A DNA stretch of 64,000 nucleotides from VRUE01 sp963762205 (GTDB lineage Bacteria > Actinomycetota > Thermoleophilia > Solirubrobacterales > 70-9), in contig CAVXJZ010000005.1 in NCBI GenBank assembly GCA_963762205.1, forward strand, positions 62,001 to 126,000, written 5' to 3'. The notes under the pieces were generated by a model. The model was not told the origin of the DNA. It searched no databases and saw only the letters and a program-made list of their open reading frames with translations. Below are positions 53,551-61,916 of the stretch, piece by piece. Position 1 is the stretch's first letter. Every line of letters starts with the position of its first letter. A program made the translations under genes and the position numbers.

Positions 53551-53586
53551 TCGCGTTGGTCGCACATATGACGACCGACGCGACTA
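53548..53586. repeat. 15-base inverted repeat around a gene end
   Basis: Arms tagtcgcgttggtcg (53548-53562) and cgaccgacgcgacta (53572-53586), one mismatch, with a nine-base centre cacatatga. The left arm contains the stop of the upstream gene, and the right arm lies 11 bases before the ATG at 53598. It could be an operator or terminator hairpin. Confidence 0.55.
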
Positions 53587-53597
53587 TTGAGATTGCG

Positions 53598-53909
53598 ATG
53601 AGCGAGAACGAGATACCCAAGGGGAGCTACGCGGCGGGCCGGCGCGTGCGGCTGCCGGCCGGGGCCGAGCCGCCCTTCGCCGTCTTCGTCAACGGCGTCG
53701 AGCAGAGCGAGGGGGCCGACTACCGCGTCAGCGCCGGCGAGATCGTCTTCACCCGTGAGATCGTCAAGGAGAATGTCGGCGCCGGGCGCTGGCTGGCGAT
53801 GTACCTGGGCCTGTTCGGCACCTACCGCAAGAACGAGACGGTCGACCTGCAGTTCGCGCGCGGGGGCAGGACCGAGCTGGTCTCCGACCTGCCGGTGAAG
53901 GGCGACTGA
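53598..53909 (+). CDS. small hypothetical protein
   Basis: 103 residues, beginning MSENEIPKGSYAAGRRVRLP. An earlier in-frame ATG at 53568 lies inside the hairpin and is less likely. Beta-rich pattern (FAVFVNGVEQSEGADYRVSAGEIVFTREI) as in small phage-tail-like or immunoglobulin-like folds, but no assignment. Its last base is the first base of the next gene (TGATG), so the two are coupled. Confidence 0.6.
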   Translation: MSENEIPKGSYAAGRRVRLPAGAEPPFAVFVNGVEQSEGADYRVSAGEIVFTREIVKENVGAGRWLAMYLGLFGTYRKNETVDLQFARGGRTELVSDLPVKGD

Positions 53910-54337
53910 TGGACGTCGGGTTCCTGCTCCTCGCCGACCACAGCGAGGCGGTCAACGGCAAGCTCTACATGGTCGGCGGCGGCTGGAACGTGCTGCGCCT
54001 GCCGGAGCTCCCGCACGATTGGGGCTTCCACATCGCGCTCGGCCTCGACGTCGGCTGGGACGAGACGAACACCCACCACGAGCTCACGGTCAGCGTCCAC
54101 GACCCGGACGGGGTCGAGCTCGGCGAGGCGCTCGAGGTCGAGTTCGAGGCCGGCCGGCCGCCGGGGATGCCCGCCGGCCAGGAGCAGCGCCTGGTGATGT
54201 CGATCGGGACCACCGCCACCTTCTCGACCGCCGGCCCCCATGCGGCGATCGTCCACGCCGATGGCGAGGAGATCGGTCGCGGACGCTTCTACGTCGCGAC
54301 GGGAGAGCCCGAGGGCCAGGAATTCAGCGCCGGCTGA
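53909..54337 (+). CDS. conserved hypothetical protein (DUF6941-like)
   Basis: 142 residues. MDVGFLLLADHSEAVNGKLYMVGGGWN is the start of a family of small beta-rich proteins widespread in actinobacteria (annotated as DUF6941-like, from memory). Function unknown. It is coupled to the preceding gene by a one-base overlap and is convergent with the UbiA gene. Confidence 0.65.
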   Translation: MDVGFLLLADHSEAVNGKLYMVGGGWNVLRLPELPHDWGFHIALGLDVGWDETNTHHELTVSVHDPDGVELGEALEVEFEAGRPPGMPAGQEQRLVMSIGTTATFSTAGPHAAIVHADGEEIGRGRFYVATGEPEGQEFSAG

Positions 54338-54369
54338 GCCGCCGGGCGAGCGTCGGGCTCGGGACGCGC

Positions 54370-55359
54370 CTAGTTGAAGACGTAGAGCAGCAGGAAGGCG
54401 ACGACGACGAAGCTGGCCCCGGCGAGGATCATTCCCCTGTCTTCGGCGACCATCGCCGAGGTCGAGCGGTCGTCGGAGCGGTCGTAGATCAGGTAGAGGT
54501 AACGGAAGATCCCGTACACGACAGGCGGGATCGTCAGCATCATCTCGCTGCCGACGAGCGGCGAGTTGACGGTGTAGATCGCGTAGCTGAGCACGGTCCC
54601 CGTGGTGACCAGGGAGACCATCTGGTCGAGGAAGGGCAGTGAGTAGTGCTCGAGGACGGGGCGGCTGCTGGTTCCTTGGTGCAGCTCGGACACGGCCTCC
54701 TGGCGGCGCTTGGTGAAGCCGAGGAACATCGCGATCATGCCGGTGCAGAGGATCAGCCACTCGGAGGCGTGGGCGTCGACCGCGCTGGCGCCGGCGGCGA
54801 CCCGCAGGATGAAGAGCCCGGCGAGGGTCATCACGTCGACGATCACGATCTGCTTGAGACCGAGGCTGTAGGCGATCTGGGCGACGCCGTAGCCGACGAC
54901 CATCAGCCCCACCTGCCAGTTGACGGTGGCGAAGGCGAGCCCGATCGCGACGATCGCCAGCAGCGGCGCGATCGTCATCGCCGCGCGCTCGGAGAGCTCC
55001 CGGGCGGCCAGCGGCCGGAAGCGCTTCTTCGGGTGCTTGCGGTCGAGCTCGACGTCGAGCAGGTCGTTGACGTAGTAGCCGGCGCTCGAGATCAGGCAGA
55101 AGGAGACGAAGGTGAGGGTCGCCTCGAGCACCTCGTGGGCCTGGTTGAACTTGCCCGAGAAGAGCAGGCCGGCGAAGACAAAGACGTTTTTGATCCACTC
55201 CTGGGGCCTGCCGGTCTTGATCGCCGCTCGCAGCGGCGAGCGGCGGGGCAGGACCGGCTCCTCGGCCGCCGCCGGCGCGTCCTCGGCCGGGACGGTCGGT
55301 TGTTCGGAGGTGATCGTTTCCACGTTGCGGTGTCCCGATGCCGCCGCGGGCAAGCGCAT
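54370..55359 (-). CDS. ubiA: decaprenyl-phosphate phosphoribosyltransferase-like UbiA protein
   Basis: 329 residues, nine predicted helices. The first prenyl-phosphate/Mg motif NDLLDVELDRKHPKKRFRPL and the second, YSLGLKQIVIVDVMTLAGLF, match the subgroup including mycobacterial Rv3806c, which makes decaprenyl-phosphoryl-5-phosphoribose for arabinan synthesis. This is a strong family match; substrate identity is inferred. The first 30 residues are not conserved, and a GTG at 55323 is an alternative start. It is on the same strand as the two-component genes upstream. Confidence 0.82.
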   Translation of the reverse strand: MRLPAAASGHRNVETITSEQPTVPAEDAPAAAEEPVLPRRSPLRAAIKTGRPQEWIKNVFVFAGLLFSGKFNQAHEVLEATLTFVSFCLISSAGYYVNDLLDVELDRKHPKKRFRPLAARELSERAAMTIAPLLAIVAIGLAFATVNWQVGLMVVGYGVAQIAYSLGLKQIVIVDVMTLAGLFILRVAAGASAVDAHASEWLILCTGMIAMFLGFTKRRQEAVSELHQGTSSRPVLEHYSLPFLDQMVSLVTTGTVLSYAIYTVNSPLVGSEMMLTIPPVVYGIFRYLYLIYDRSDDRSTSAMVAEDRGMILAGASFVVVAFLLLYVFN

Positions 55360-55393
55360 GGCAAGGGGGAAGGGGGTCGCGACAGGGTAGCGC

Positions 55394-56782
55394 TCAGGCC
55401 GGGAGGCGAACCGTGAAACGAGCCCCCTGGGCGGGAAGGTTCTCGACCGCCACCGTGCCGCCCATCGCCTCGGTCAGCTCGCGGACGATGGCCAGGCCGA
55501 GGCCGGCCCCGTCGGCGGAGCCGCGCCCGGCCCGCTCGCGCAGGCGAAAGCGCTCGAAGGCGTGGGGAATCTCCTCCTCGGGGATCCCGGGCCCCTGGTC
55601 GGCGACCGTCGCCTCCCCCGGGGCGGCGCGCAGCTCGACCACCCCGCCCGCGGGGCTGACCCGGATCGCGTTCTCGAGCAGGTTGGAGACGACCTGCAGG
55701 GCGCGCCCGTGGTCGGCGGTGGCGGGGGCGGCGCCCGCCTCGACCCGCACATCGACTCCGGCGTCGCGGGCGCGCGGGCGCAGCCGTTCCTCCGCCTCGC
55801 GGACGACGGCGCCGAGGTCGACCGGCTCTCGCTCGACCTCCAGCGCTCCCTGGCTCAGGCGCGCGAGGGCGAGCAGGTCGCCGACCAGGCGCTCGAGGCG
55901 AGCCGCCTCCCTGCCGACCACCCCGGCGGCCTCGCGCGGCTCGACCGTGCCGTCCTCGATGCCCTCGGCATAGCCGCGGATCGAGGTCAGCGGCGTGCGC
56001 AGGTCGTGGGATACCGAGAGCAGGACGGCACGCTCGGCGTCGCGGGCCGTGGCGAGCCGCTCGGACATCGTGTTGAAGGAATCGGCGAGCTCGTCGAGCT
56101 CCTCCGCCCCTCCCGCCGGCACCGGCTCGGGGTTGCCACCGGCGGCGACCTCGCCCGCCGCCACCGTGAGCCGCCGCAGCGGCCCGGTCAGGCGACGCGC
56201 CAGCAGCGCCGCTACCGCCGCGGCGACCAGGGCGGCGACGCCGCTCGCTATCAACAGCGCCGAGAGATAGCGGCTGAAGTCGTCGCCCGAGACGACGTCG
56301 GGGCGGGTGACGAGCACGACCCGGTTGCCGTTGCGCCGGGCCGCGTAGATCGACTCACGCCCGCCGATCTCGGCAACCCCGTCGGCATGCCCGGTCCGGC
56401 GTAGTTCGGATGCCGCGCCCGCCGGGAGCACGCGTGCGGCCGCGCGCGGGCTGAGGACCCGCAGGGGGCGATCGTCGGCCGGCGGCACGGGGGCGCCGTT
56501 CGGAGCCCGCCCGCCGTTGGCGGGAGGAGGAAGGCCGGCGCCGGGGGGCCGCGGGGCGCCCGGGGCGGCGGGCGGCAGGGGGCCCGCCCTTCCCGCCCCG
56601 CTCGTGGCACGGAGGCGCGGCGCCTGGGTGGCGAAGGTGTCGGCCTGGCGCTCGACGTCGGCGCGGATCGTGTCGCGGACGGCGTTCCTGGTGAGCACGG
56701 CGCCGAGCGCCAGCGAGGCGCCGACGGCGAGCAGCACGGTGCCGAGGATCGCGACGAAGAGCCGGCTTCGCAGCGAGCGCAT
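55394..56782 (-). CDS. sensor histidine kinase (OmpR-type partner)
   Basis: 462 residues. Two membrane helices (about residues 9-28 and 175-200), a long Pro/Gly-rich extracytoplasmic part, HAMP, HisKA with LLSVSHDLRTPLTSIRGY and HATPase_c (NLLENAIRVSP, VADQGPGIPEEEI, GAGLGLAIVREL). It starts at the last base of the response regulator gene (TGATG overlap). Together with the secreted protein at 57464 it forms a three-gene unit. Confidence 0.92.
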   Translation of the reverse strand: MRSLRSRLFVAILGTVLLAVGASLALGAVLTRNAVRDTIRADVERQADTFATQAPRLRATSGAGRAGPLPPAAPGAPRPPGAGLPPPANGGRAPNGAPVPPADDRPLRVLSPRAAARVLPAGAASELRRTGHADGVAEIGGRESIYAARRNGNRVVLVTRPDVVSGDDFSRYLSALLIASGVAALVAAAVAALLARRLTGPLRRLTVAAGEVAAGGNPEPVPAGGAEELDELADSFNTMSERLATARDAERAVLLSVSHDLRTPLTSIRGYAEGIEDGTVEPREAAGVVGREAARLERLVGDLLALARLSQGALEVEREPVDLGAVVREAEERLRPRARDAGVDVRVEAGAAPATADHGRALQVVSNLLENAIRVSPAGGVVELRAAPGEATVADQGPGIPEEEIPHAFERFRLRERAGRGSADGAGLGLAIVRELTEAMGGTVAVENLPAQGARFTVRLPA

Positions 56783-57459
56783 CAGGGGACGACCTTGTAG
56801 CCGGCGCCGCGCACGGTCTCGATCAGCCCGGGCCGGCCGAGCTTCGCGCGCAGCTGGCCGACGTGCACGTCCACGGTACGCGTGCCGCCCGCGAACTCGC
56901 CGCCCCAGACCAGCTCGAGCAGGCGGTCGCGGCTGAGCACGACCCCGGCGTGCGAGAGCAGCGCCGCCAGCAGGTCGAACTCCCGCGAGGTCAGCTCAAC
57001 CGGCTCGCCGCCGACCGTCACCGCGCGGGCGGCGCGATCCAGCTCGACGTCGGCTGCGGCGAGGGGCCCGTCCTCGGCGCCGCCCGCCCCCGGGGCCCCG
57101 GCGCGGCGCAGGATCGCCTTGACCCGGGCGACGAGCTCGCGGGGCGAGAACGGCTTGGTCACGTAGTCGTCGGCTCCGGCTTCGAGCCCCGCCACGCGGT
57201 CGACCTCGTCGTCGCGGGCGCTCAGCATCAGGATCGGCACCCCGGTCCTGCCCCGCAGCCGGCGGCAGACCTCGAAGCCGTCGATGCCCGGCAGGCCGAT
57301 GTCGAGGATGACGAGGCGCACCGGGTGCCGCGAGAGCTCCTCGAGGGCCTGCTCCCCGCTGCGAGCCCAGACGACGCCGAACCCGTCGCGCTTCAGGTAG
57401 GCGCGAACGAGATCGGCGATCGCCTGCTCGTCCTCGACGACGAGGATGGCTCCCTTCAT
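56782..57459 (-). CDS. OmpR/PhoB-family response regulator
   Basis: 225 residues. Receiver with acidic pair in LVVEDEQA, phospho-acceptor Asp in LVILDIGLPGIDG and Lys in DDYVTKPFSPREL. The winged-helix output domain has LTSREFDLLAALLSHAG and RTVDVHVGQLRAKLG. Starts five bases after the stop of the secreted protein gene and is coupled to the histidine kinase. The signal is unknown. Confidence 0.94.
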   Translation of the reverse strand: MKGAILVVEDEQAIADLVRAYLKRDGFGVVWARSGEQALEELSRHPVRLVILDIGLPGIDGFEVCRRLRGRTGVPILMLSARDDEVDRVAGLEAGADDYVTKPFSPRELVARVKAILRRAGAPGAGGAEDGPLAAADVELDRAARAVTVGGEPVELTSREFDLLAALLSHAGVVLSRDRLLELVWGGEFAGGTRTVDVHVGQLRAKLGRPGLIETVRGAGYKVVP

Positions 57460-57463
57460 ACGG

Positions 57464-57985
57464 CTAGCTTCCCATCTGCGCTCCCGGCGGAGGCGGCGGC
57501 AGCTGGCCGCCCTGCGGGCCGCCCCTGTGCTTGCCGCCCTTGGGCGGGACGATCACCGCTTTCGCGGCCTCGCCCTCGGGCCCGGAGACGAGCACCCGCT
57601 GACCCTCGGAGAGGTCGTCGACGCTCGAGTTGCGACGCGGGCCGGCGTGCACCTCGGTGTCCTCGTCGATGGCGACCGTCACCTCGTTGCCGTCGTTCTC
57701 TTCGAGCGTGATCGAGCTCTGGTCGACGGAGACGATCTTGCCCTGGTCGAGCCGGATCACCTCCGCTTCGCCATCCTTGGTGCGGACGTGCAGCTCCCCG
57801 TAGGTGAGGCCCTTCAGGGGCGGGCCCATCATCGGGGGAGGCGGTCGTTTGCCGGCCTTGCTCTGGCCGCCTTCGGACCCACCGTTGGAGTTGTTCTGGG
57901 CCGCGGCGACGCCGCCGACGACCAGGGCCGCGGCGACGCCGATCGTGGCGACCGACCGGGCCCGGATACGCGCTAAACGGAACAT
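57464..57985 (-). CDS. secreted protein upstream of a two-component system
   Basis: 173 residues with a signal peptide (SVATIGVAAALVVGGVAAAQ, cleavage probably after AAAQ). The mature part has a Pro-rich start and end and a beta-rich middle (GKIVSVDQSSITLEENDGNEVTVAIDEDTEVHAG) reminiscent of DUF5666-type small barrel domains. It is first in an operon with the response regulator and kinase, so it is a candidate sensor accessory or target. Function unknown. Confidence 0.75.
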   Translation of the reverse strand: MFRLARIRARSVATIGVAAALVVGGVAAAQNNSNGGSEGGQSKAGKRPPPPMMGPPLKGLTYGELHVRTKDGEAEVIRLDQGKIVSVDQSSITLEENDGNEVTVAIDEDTEVHAGPRRNSSVDDLSEGQRVLVSGPEGEAAKAVIVPPKGGKHRGGPQGGQLPPPPPGAQMGS

Positions 57986-58082
57986 CGTCTACCTCCTTGT
58001 CGCGTTGCACTTTCGGAGGCATGCTCGATTCCGCACGTACGAGCGCCGTCAGGCGCACGTAAGCGCTACGTAAGCCCTCGGG

Positions 58083-59681
58083 CTAGGGGTCGATGAGGAC
58101 GCCGGGGTTGAGCATCGCGCGCGGATCGAGCTCGGCCTTGGCGGCCCGCAGGGCGGCGGCGAACGGGGCCGGGCGCTGGCGGTCGTACCAGGGGCGGTGA
58201 TCGCGGCCGACGGCGTGGTGGTGGGTGATCGTCCCGCCCGACTCGATCACCGCCTCCGAGGCGGCCGCCTTGATCTCGTCCCATTGCTCGACCTCGCCGC
58301 CGCGGACCGCCGGCGCCATCACCGTGAAGTAGGGCGCCGGCCCGTCCGGGTAGACGTGGGTGAAGCGGCAGCTGACCCGCGGCGCGCCCGGCCCCTCCGC
58401 CGGCGCATCGCTGACCTCGGCGACCTTGGCCCGGGCCGCCTCCATCGCGGTCGCGTGGAAGTCCTCGAAGCGATCCCAGGTGATCGACGACTCGAAGGTG
58501 TCGGAGAGGACGCCGCAGGCGACGAAGGTGTCGCGCAGATAGGGGGCGAGCAGGAAGGCGCTGCGCCAGGAGTCGACCGCGTCGCCCTGCCCCTTCGCAG
58601 GCGCGTCGGCGCCGGCGGGCCTTCCCCCGTGCTCCTCGGCGATCTCCAATGCGATCTTCATCTGGTCGTCGACCGGGTGGTGGGGCGACTCGAAGCCGAG
58701 GATCAGGAGGTTCGCCTCGCCGGTTCCGGCGCCGGTGGTGCCCGCCTCGAGTGCGTCGAGCAGGCGGCAGTTGGCCGGGTTCAGGCCGGACTGGGAGATC
58801 TCCCGCACAGCGCCCGCGGCGGCGAGGAAGTCCTCGTACTCCACTCCGCGGGAGAGCTTGAACCGCGGCCGCGGCCGGACCCTGACCCAGGCCTCGGCGA
58901 TCACGCCGAGGATTCCCTCGGAGCCGATCAGGGCCCGGTCGGGGGATGGCCCGGCTCCGGATCCGGGCAGCCGCCGGCTCTGCCAGTTGCCGCGCGGCGT
59001 GATCGCCCGCACCGACTCGACCAGGTCGTCGATGTGCGTGTAGAGCGTGGCGAAGTGACCGCCGGCCCTGGTTGCCACCCAGCCGCCGAGGGTCGAGTAC
59101 TCGAAGGACTGCGGGAAGTGGCGCAGGGTGAGGCCCTGCCCGCGCAACTGCTCTTCCAGGCGCGGGCCCGTGGCGCCGGCCTGGATGCGGGCGGCGAGCG
59201 AGGTGGAGTCGACCTCCAGGACCCGGTCGAGGCGGCGCAGGTCGAGGGAGACGAAGGGGCGATCGTCGAACCGCCCCTCGACCCCGCCGACGACGCTGGT
59301 GCCGCCGCCGAAGGGGATCACGGCGGCGCCCTCGGCCTCGGCCCAGCTGAGCACGGTCTCGATCTCGGACTCGTCGCGGGGCAGGGCGACGAGGTCCGGT
59401 GGGTTCTCGAACTCGCCCCTGAACCCGCGCACGACGTCGCGGTAGGCCTTGCCGAGGGCGTGGCAGGCACGCTCGTGGCGGTCGTCGACGAAGAGGTCGC
59501 CGAGGTCGGAGGGCGGCCTCAGCCGCGGCGCCCGCAGCTCGACCTCGTCCAGGGGCATCGGCTCCTCGACCTCGCCGCCGAGCCCGAGGCCGGCCCTGAT
59601 CCCCTTCGCCGCCTCCTCCAGCTCCTTTCGCGACGGCGCCTGGTCCTCGAACCCCCACCCCCAGTGCTTCTTCGGTCTCAT
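58083..59681 (-). CDS. alkyl-DHAP-synthase-like FAD-dependent oxidase
   Basis: 532 residues. N-terminal KHWGWGFED, FAD PP-loop VIPFGGGTSVVGGVEG, HFPQSFEYSTLGGWVATRAG, MSEG-like IGSEGILGVIAEAWVR, then SDTFESSITWDRF and THHHAVGRDHRPWYD. These blocks follow alkyldihydroxyacetonephosphate synthase (human AGPS: DSLEFSTVGGWVSTRASG, GESFETSAPWDR, SHHHGVGKLRKQW) in order and spacing better than the glycolate oxidase subunit GlcD. AGPS replaces the acyl chain of acyl-DHAP with a fatty alcohol to give an ether lipid precursor. The start ATG lies at the end of repeat B4. The neighbour upstream is an AcrA1-like reductase. Confidence 0.83.
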   Translation of the reverse strand: MRPKKHWGWGFEDQAPSRKELEEAAKGIRAGLGLGGEVEEPMPLDEVELRAPRLRPPSDLGDLFVDDRHERACHALGKAYRDVVRGFRGEFENPPDLVALPRDESEIETVLSWAEAEGAAVIPFGGGTSVVGGVEGRFDDRPFVSLDLRRLDRVLEVDSTSLAARIQAGATGPRLEEQLRGQGLTLRHFPQSFEYSTLGGWVATRAGGHFATLYTHIDDLVESVRAITPRGNWQSRRLPGSGAGPSPDRALIGSEGILGVIAEAWVRVRPRPRFKLSRGVEYEDFLAAAGAVREISQSGLNPANCRLLDALEAGTTGAGTGEANLLILGFESPHHPVDDQMKIALEIAEEHGGRPAGADAPAKGQGDAVDSWRSAFLLAPYLRDTFVACGVLSDTFESSITWDRFEDFHATAMEAARAKVAEVSDAPAEGPGAPRVSCRFTHVYPDGPAPYFTVMAPAVRGGEVEQWDEIKAAASEAVIESGGTITHHHAVGRDHRPWYDRQRPAPFAAALRAAKAELDPRAMLNPGVLIDP

Positions 59682-59711
59682 ATTCCGCCGCCTCCTCCGC
59701 TTCGCGTCCGG
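59682..59711 (-). repeat. palindromic repeat family B, short form, at the start of the AGPS-like gene
   Basis: About 30 bases that on the minus strand begin cccggacgcg and end gcggaat, directly followed by atgagac, the start codon region of the gene at 58083-59681. Compared with B1-B3 it lacks the central ~45 bases. B1 is also followed by atgagac, so the homology extends to that point. Confidence 0.6.
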
Positions 59712-59808
59712 GGGCGGCGGCGATCGCCATATCGGCGTCGCTCGCAGAGAGTCAGATTTCGATGCTCGCTAATCGGTCCTCCGGTGAGGCTCGGTGGTCG
59801 GTCGGCGC

Positions 59809-59885
59809 GCGGGTGGCATCGACTGTCGGGGGTCGAGGACGGGCCTTCCGCCCGCAGGCCCCCCTGGTCTCATGACAGGACCCGG
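59809..59885 (-). repeat. palindromic repeat family A, divergent copy 4 (spacer)
   Basis: About 77 bases in the 214-base spacer between the AGPS-like and reductase genes. On the minus strand it has A-type ends (cgggtcctgtc ... gccacccgcg) and a middle sharing gggcctgcgggcgg with the kgd copy at 62208-62290. The rest of the spacer has nothing recognisable. Confidence 0.6.
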
Positions 59886-59895
59886 GGCCGGCGCG

Positions 59896-61890
59896 CTACC
59901 AATGGACCCCTTTCATCAGGTGGGCGAAGGCGAGCGCCTCGGTCGAAGGCGCCTTGTCGGGCGCCTCGGCGCCGCCCTTGCCCTTCGCCGCCTGCGACTC
60001 GGGGAACAGCCCGTAGGCGGTGTTGAGGATTTTGTCGCTCATCTTCGGCGCCACCGCGTAGAGCAGCTCGCCGAAGGTTCCGAGCCGGGTCGCGACCTTC
60101 TTCGGCTGGCCGATCATCGCCCCGGTGATCATCTCCGCCGCCTCCTCCGGGGTGATCGCGGGGAAGACGTCGTACATGCGGGTCGGAGCGATCATCGGCG
60201 TCCGCACGAGCGGCATGTGGATCGTGGTCAGGTGGATGCCGTCGTCGATCACCTCGGAGGCGATGACCCGGCTGAAGGCGTCGAGCGCCGCCTTCGAGGC
60301 GACGTAGGCGGAGAAGCGGGGCGGGTTGGTCTGCGTCCCGATCGAGCTGATGTTGATGATGTGGCCCGCCTTGCGCGCCTGCATCGCCGGCATCAGGGCC
60401 AGGATCAGCCTGATCGCGCCGAAGTAGTTGACCGCCATCGTCCGCTCGTAGTCGTGGAAGCGGTCGTAGGCGAGCACCACGGAGCGGCGGATCGAGCGCC
60501 CGGCATTGTTGACGAGGATGTCGACGTGGCCGTGGTAGGTGAGGACCTCGTCGGCCATCCTCTCGACATCGTCGATGTCCGACATGTCGCAGCGGTGGAT
60601 ATGGGCGACCCCCCCGGCCCGCTCGATCTCTGCCTTGGTCTCCTCGAGCTTCTCGACCGTGCGGGCGACGAGCAGCACCGTGGCGCCGGCGTCGGCGACC
60701 TTGACCGCCGTGGCCCTGCCGATCCCCGAGGATGCGCCGGTGACGAGCACGATCTTGCCGCGGACGGCTCCGCTCAGCGAGCGGTCCTTGAACAGGCCGG
60801 GGTCGAGGTTGCGCTCCCAGTAGTCCCAGATCCGGTCGGCGTAGCTCTCCAGCGGCGGCACCTCGATCCCAGACCCCTCCAGCGCCGCCTGCGCGTTGGT
60901 CGAGTCGAAATGGGTCGGGTAGTTGACGTAGGGCAGCACCCCGGCGGGAATGCCGACCTCCTTGAGGGCGAGCTTCGCGACCCGCTTGGCCGGCGGGAAG
61001 AGCCTCAGCCCGGTGCTGACCACGCTGGTCGCCGGATCGGTGATCTCGGAGTCGAGCCTGTACGCGGCCTGGGGCGCGTTGGCCTCATGGGCGAAGAGGT
61101 TGAGCAGCTCGCCGGCGGTCTTCGGATTCGGGTCGGTGAGGCTGAAGGCCTGGCCGTCGAGCTCCGGCTGGTGGGCGATGTGGTCGATCGCCGAGGCGAC
61201 GTAGTCGACCGGGACGATGTTGATCTCGCCGCCCTCGATGCCGACCGTCGGCAGCCATGAGGGCAGGACACGTCGCGCCTGCTGGAGCAGCTTGAACATG
61301 TAGTAGGGGCCGTCCACCTTGTCGATCTCGCCGGTTCGCGAGTCGCCGACGACGATGCCCGGGCGGTAGACGCGCCAGGGCCGGGTCGACTCCTCGCGCA
61401 CGACCCGCTCCGACTCGTGCTTGGTGCGAAAGTACGGATTGGTGTCGAGCTTTTCGGCCTCCTCGAACATGTCCTCGCGCCATTCGCCGCGGTAGAGGCC
61501 GGCGGCGGCGATCGAGCTGATCTGGTGGAAGCAGCCGGCGTCGATCGCCCCGGCGAGTTCGACCGCGTGCCGGGTGCCGTCGACGTTGGCCATCTCCTGC
61601 GCCTCCGCGTCGGCGGTCATGTCGTAGATCGCGGCAAGGTGGAAGAAGTGGTCGACCGAGCCGCGCAGCGTGACCAGGTCCTCCTCGGAGATCCCCAGGC
61701 CCGCCTGGGAGAGGTCGCCGTCGATCGGGACGACGCGGGCCCCGTCGGCGCCCCAGGCGGTCCTCTGCTCCTCGAGGCGGCCGCGGGAACCGGCCCTGAC
61801 CAGTGCGTAAACGGTGCCCTCGCGTTGGAGTAGTCGGCTGACGAGGTTGCGGCCGATGAACCCGGTCGCGCCGGTGACGAAGTAGTTCAC
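59896..61890 (-). CDS. two-domain SDR, AcrA1-like fatty acyl-CoA reductase
   Basis: 664 residues from the GTG at 61890 (MNYFVTGATGFIGRNL), the usual start; an upstream GTG at 61905 adds five residues. The N-terminal extended SDR domain has TGATGFIG, VSSI-like HQISSIAAAGLY and the active-site YxxxK-like YFRTKHESE. The C-terminal classical SDR has VLVTGASSGIGRATA, NNAGRS and YVASKAALD. This tandem structure matches mycobacterial AcrA1 (Rv3391), described as having acyl-CoA reductase activity. It would make fatty aldehyde/alcohol. It is divergent from kgd and next to the AGPS-like gene. Confidence 0.82.
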   Translation of the reverse strand: MNYFVTGATGFIGRNLVSRLLQREGTVYALVRAGSRGRLEEQRTAWGADGARVVPIDGDLSQAGLGISEEDLVTLRGSVDHFFHLAAIYDMTADAEAQEMANVDGTRHAVELAGAIDAGCFHQISSIAAAGLYRGEWREDMFEEAEKLDTNPYFRTKHESERVVREESTRPWRVYRPGIVVGDSRTGEIDKVDGPYYMFKLLQQARRVLPSWLPTVGIEGGEINIVPVDYVASAIDHIAHQPELDGQAFSLTDPNPKTAGELLNLFAHEANAPQAAYRLDSEITDPATSVVSTGLRLFPPAKRVAKLALKEVGIPAGVLPYVNYPTHFDSTNAQAALEGSGIEVPPLESYADRIWDYWERNLDPGLFKDRSLSGAVRGKIVLVTGASSGIGRATAVKVADAGATVLLVARTVEKLEETKAEIERAGGVAHIHRCDMSDIDDVERMADEVLTYHGHVDILVNNAGRSIRRSVVLAYDRFHDYERTMAVNYFGAIRLILALMPAMQARKAGHIINISSIGTQTNPPRFSAYVASKAALDAFSRVIASEVIDDGIHLTTIHMPLVRTPMIAPTRMYDVFPAITPEEAAEMITGAMIGQPKKVATRLGTFGELLYAVAPKMSDKILNTAYGLFPESQAAKGKGGAEAPDKAPSTEALAFAHLMKGVHW

Positions 61891-61916
61891 CCTTGTTTCA
61901 TACACTCATTCGATAG

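Noticed and set aside
50784..53909. A single 1041-codon open frame covering the kinase, citrate synthase and a small gene
   Set aside because: Only its beginning (PfkB) and end (the gene at 53598) are coding in this frame. The middle is out of frame with the clear citrate synthase.
61085..61483. Extra minus-strand frame inside the AcrA1-like reductase
   Set aside because: It is a shifted frame of the reductase and the main frame has continuous SDR motifs.
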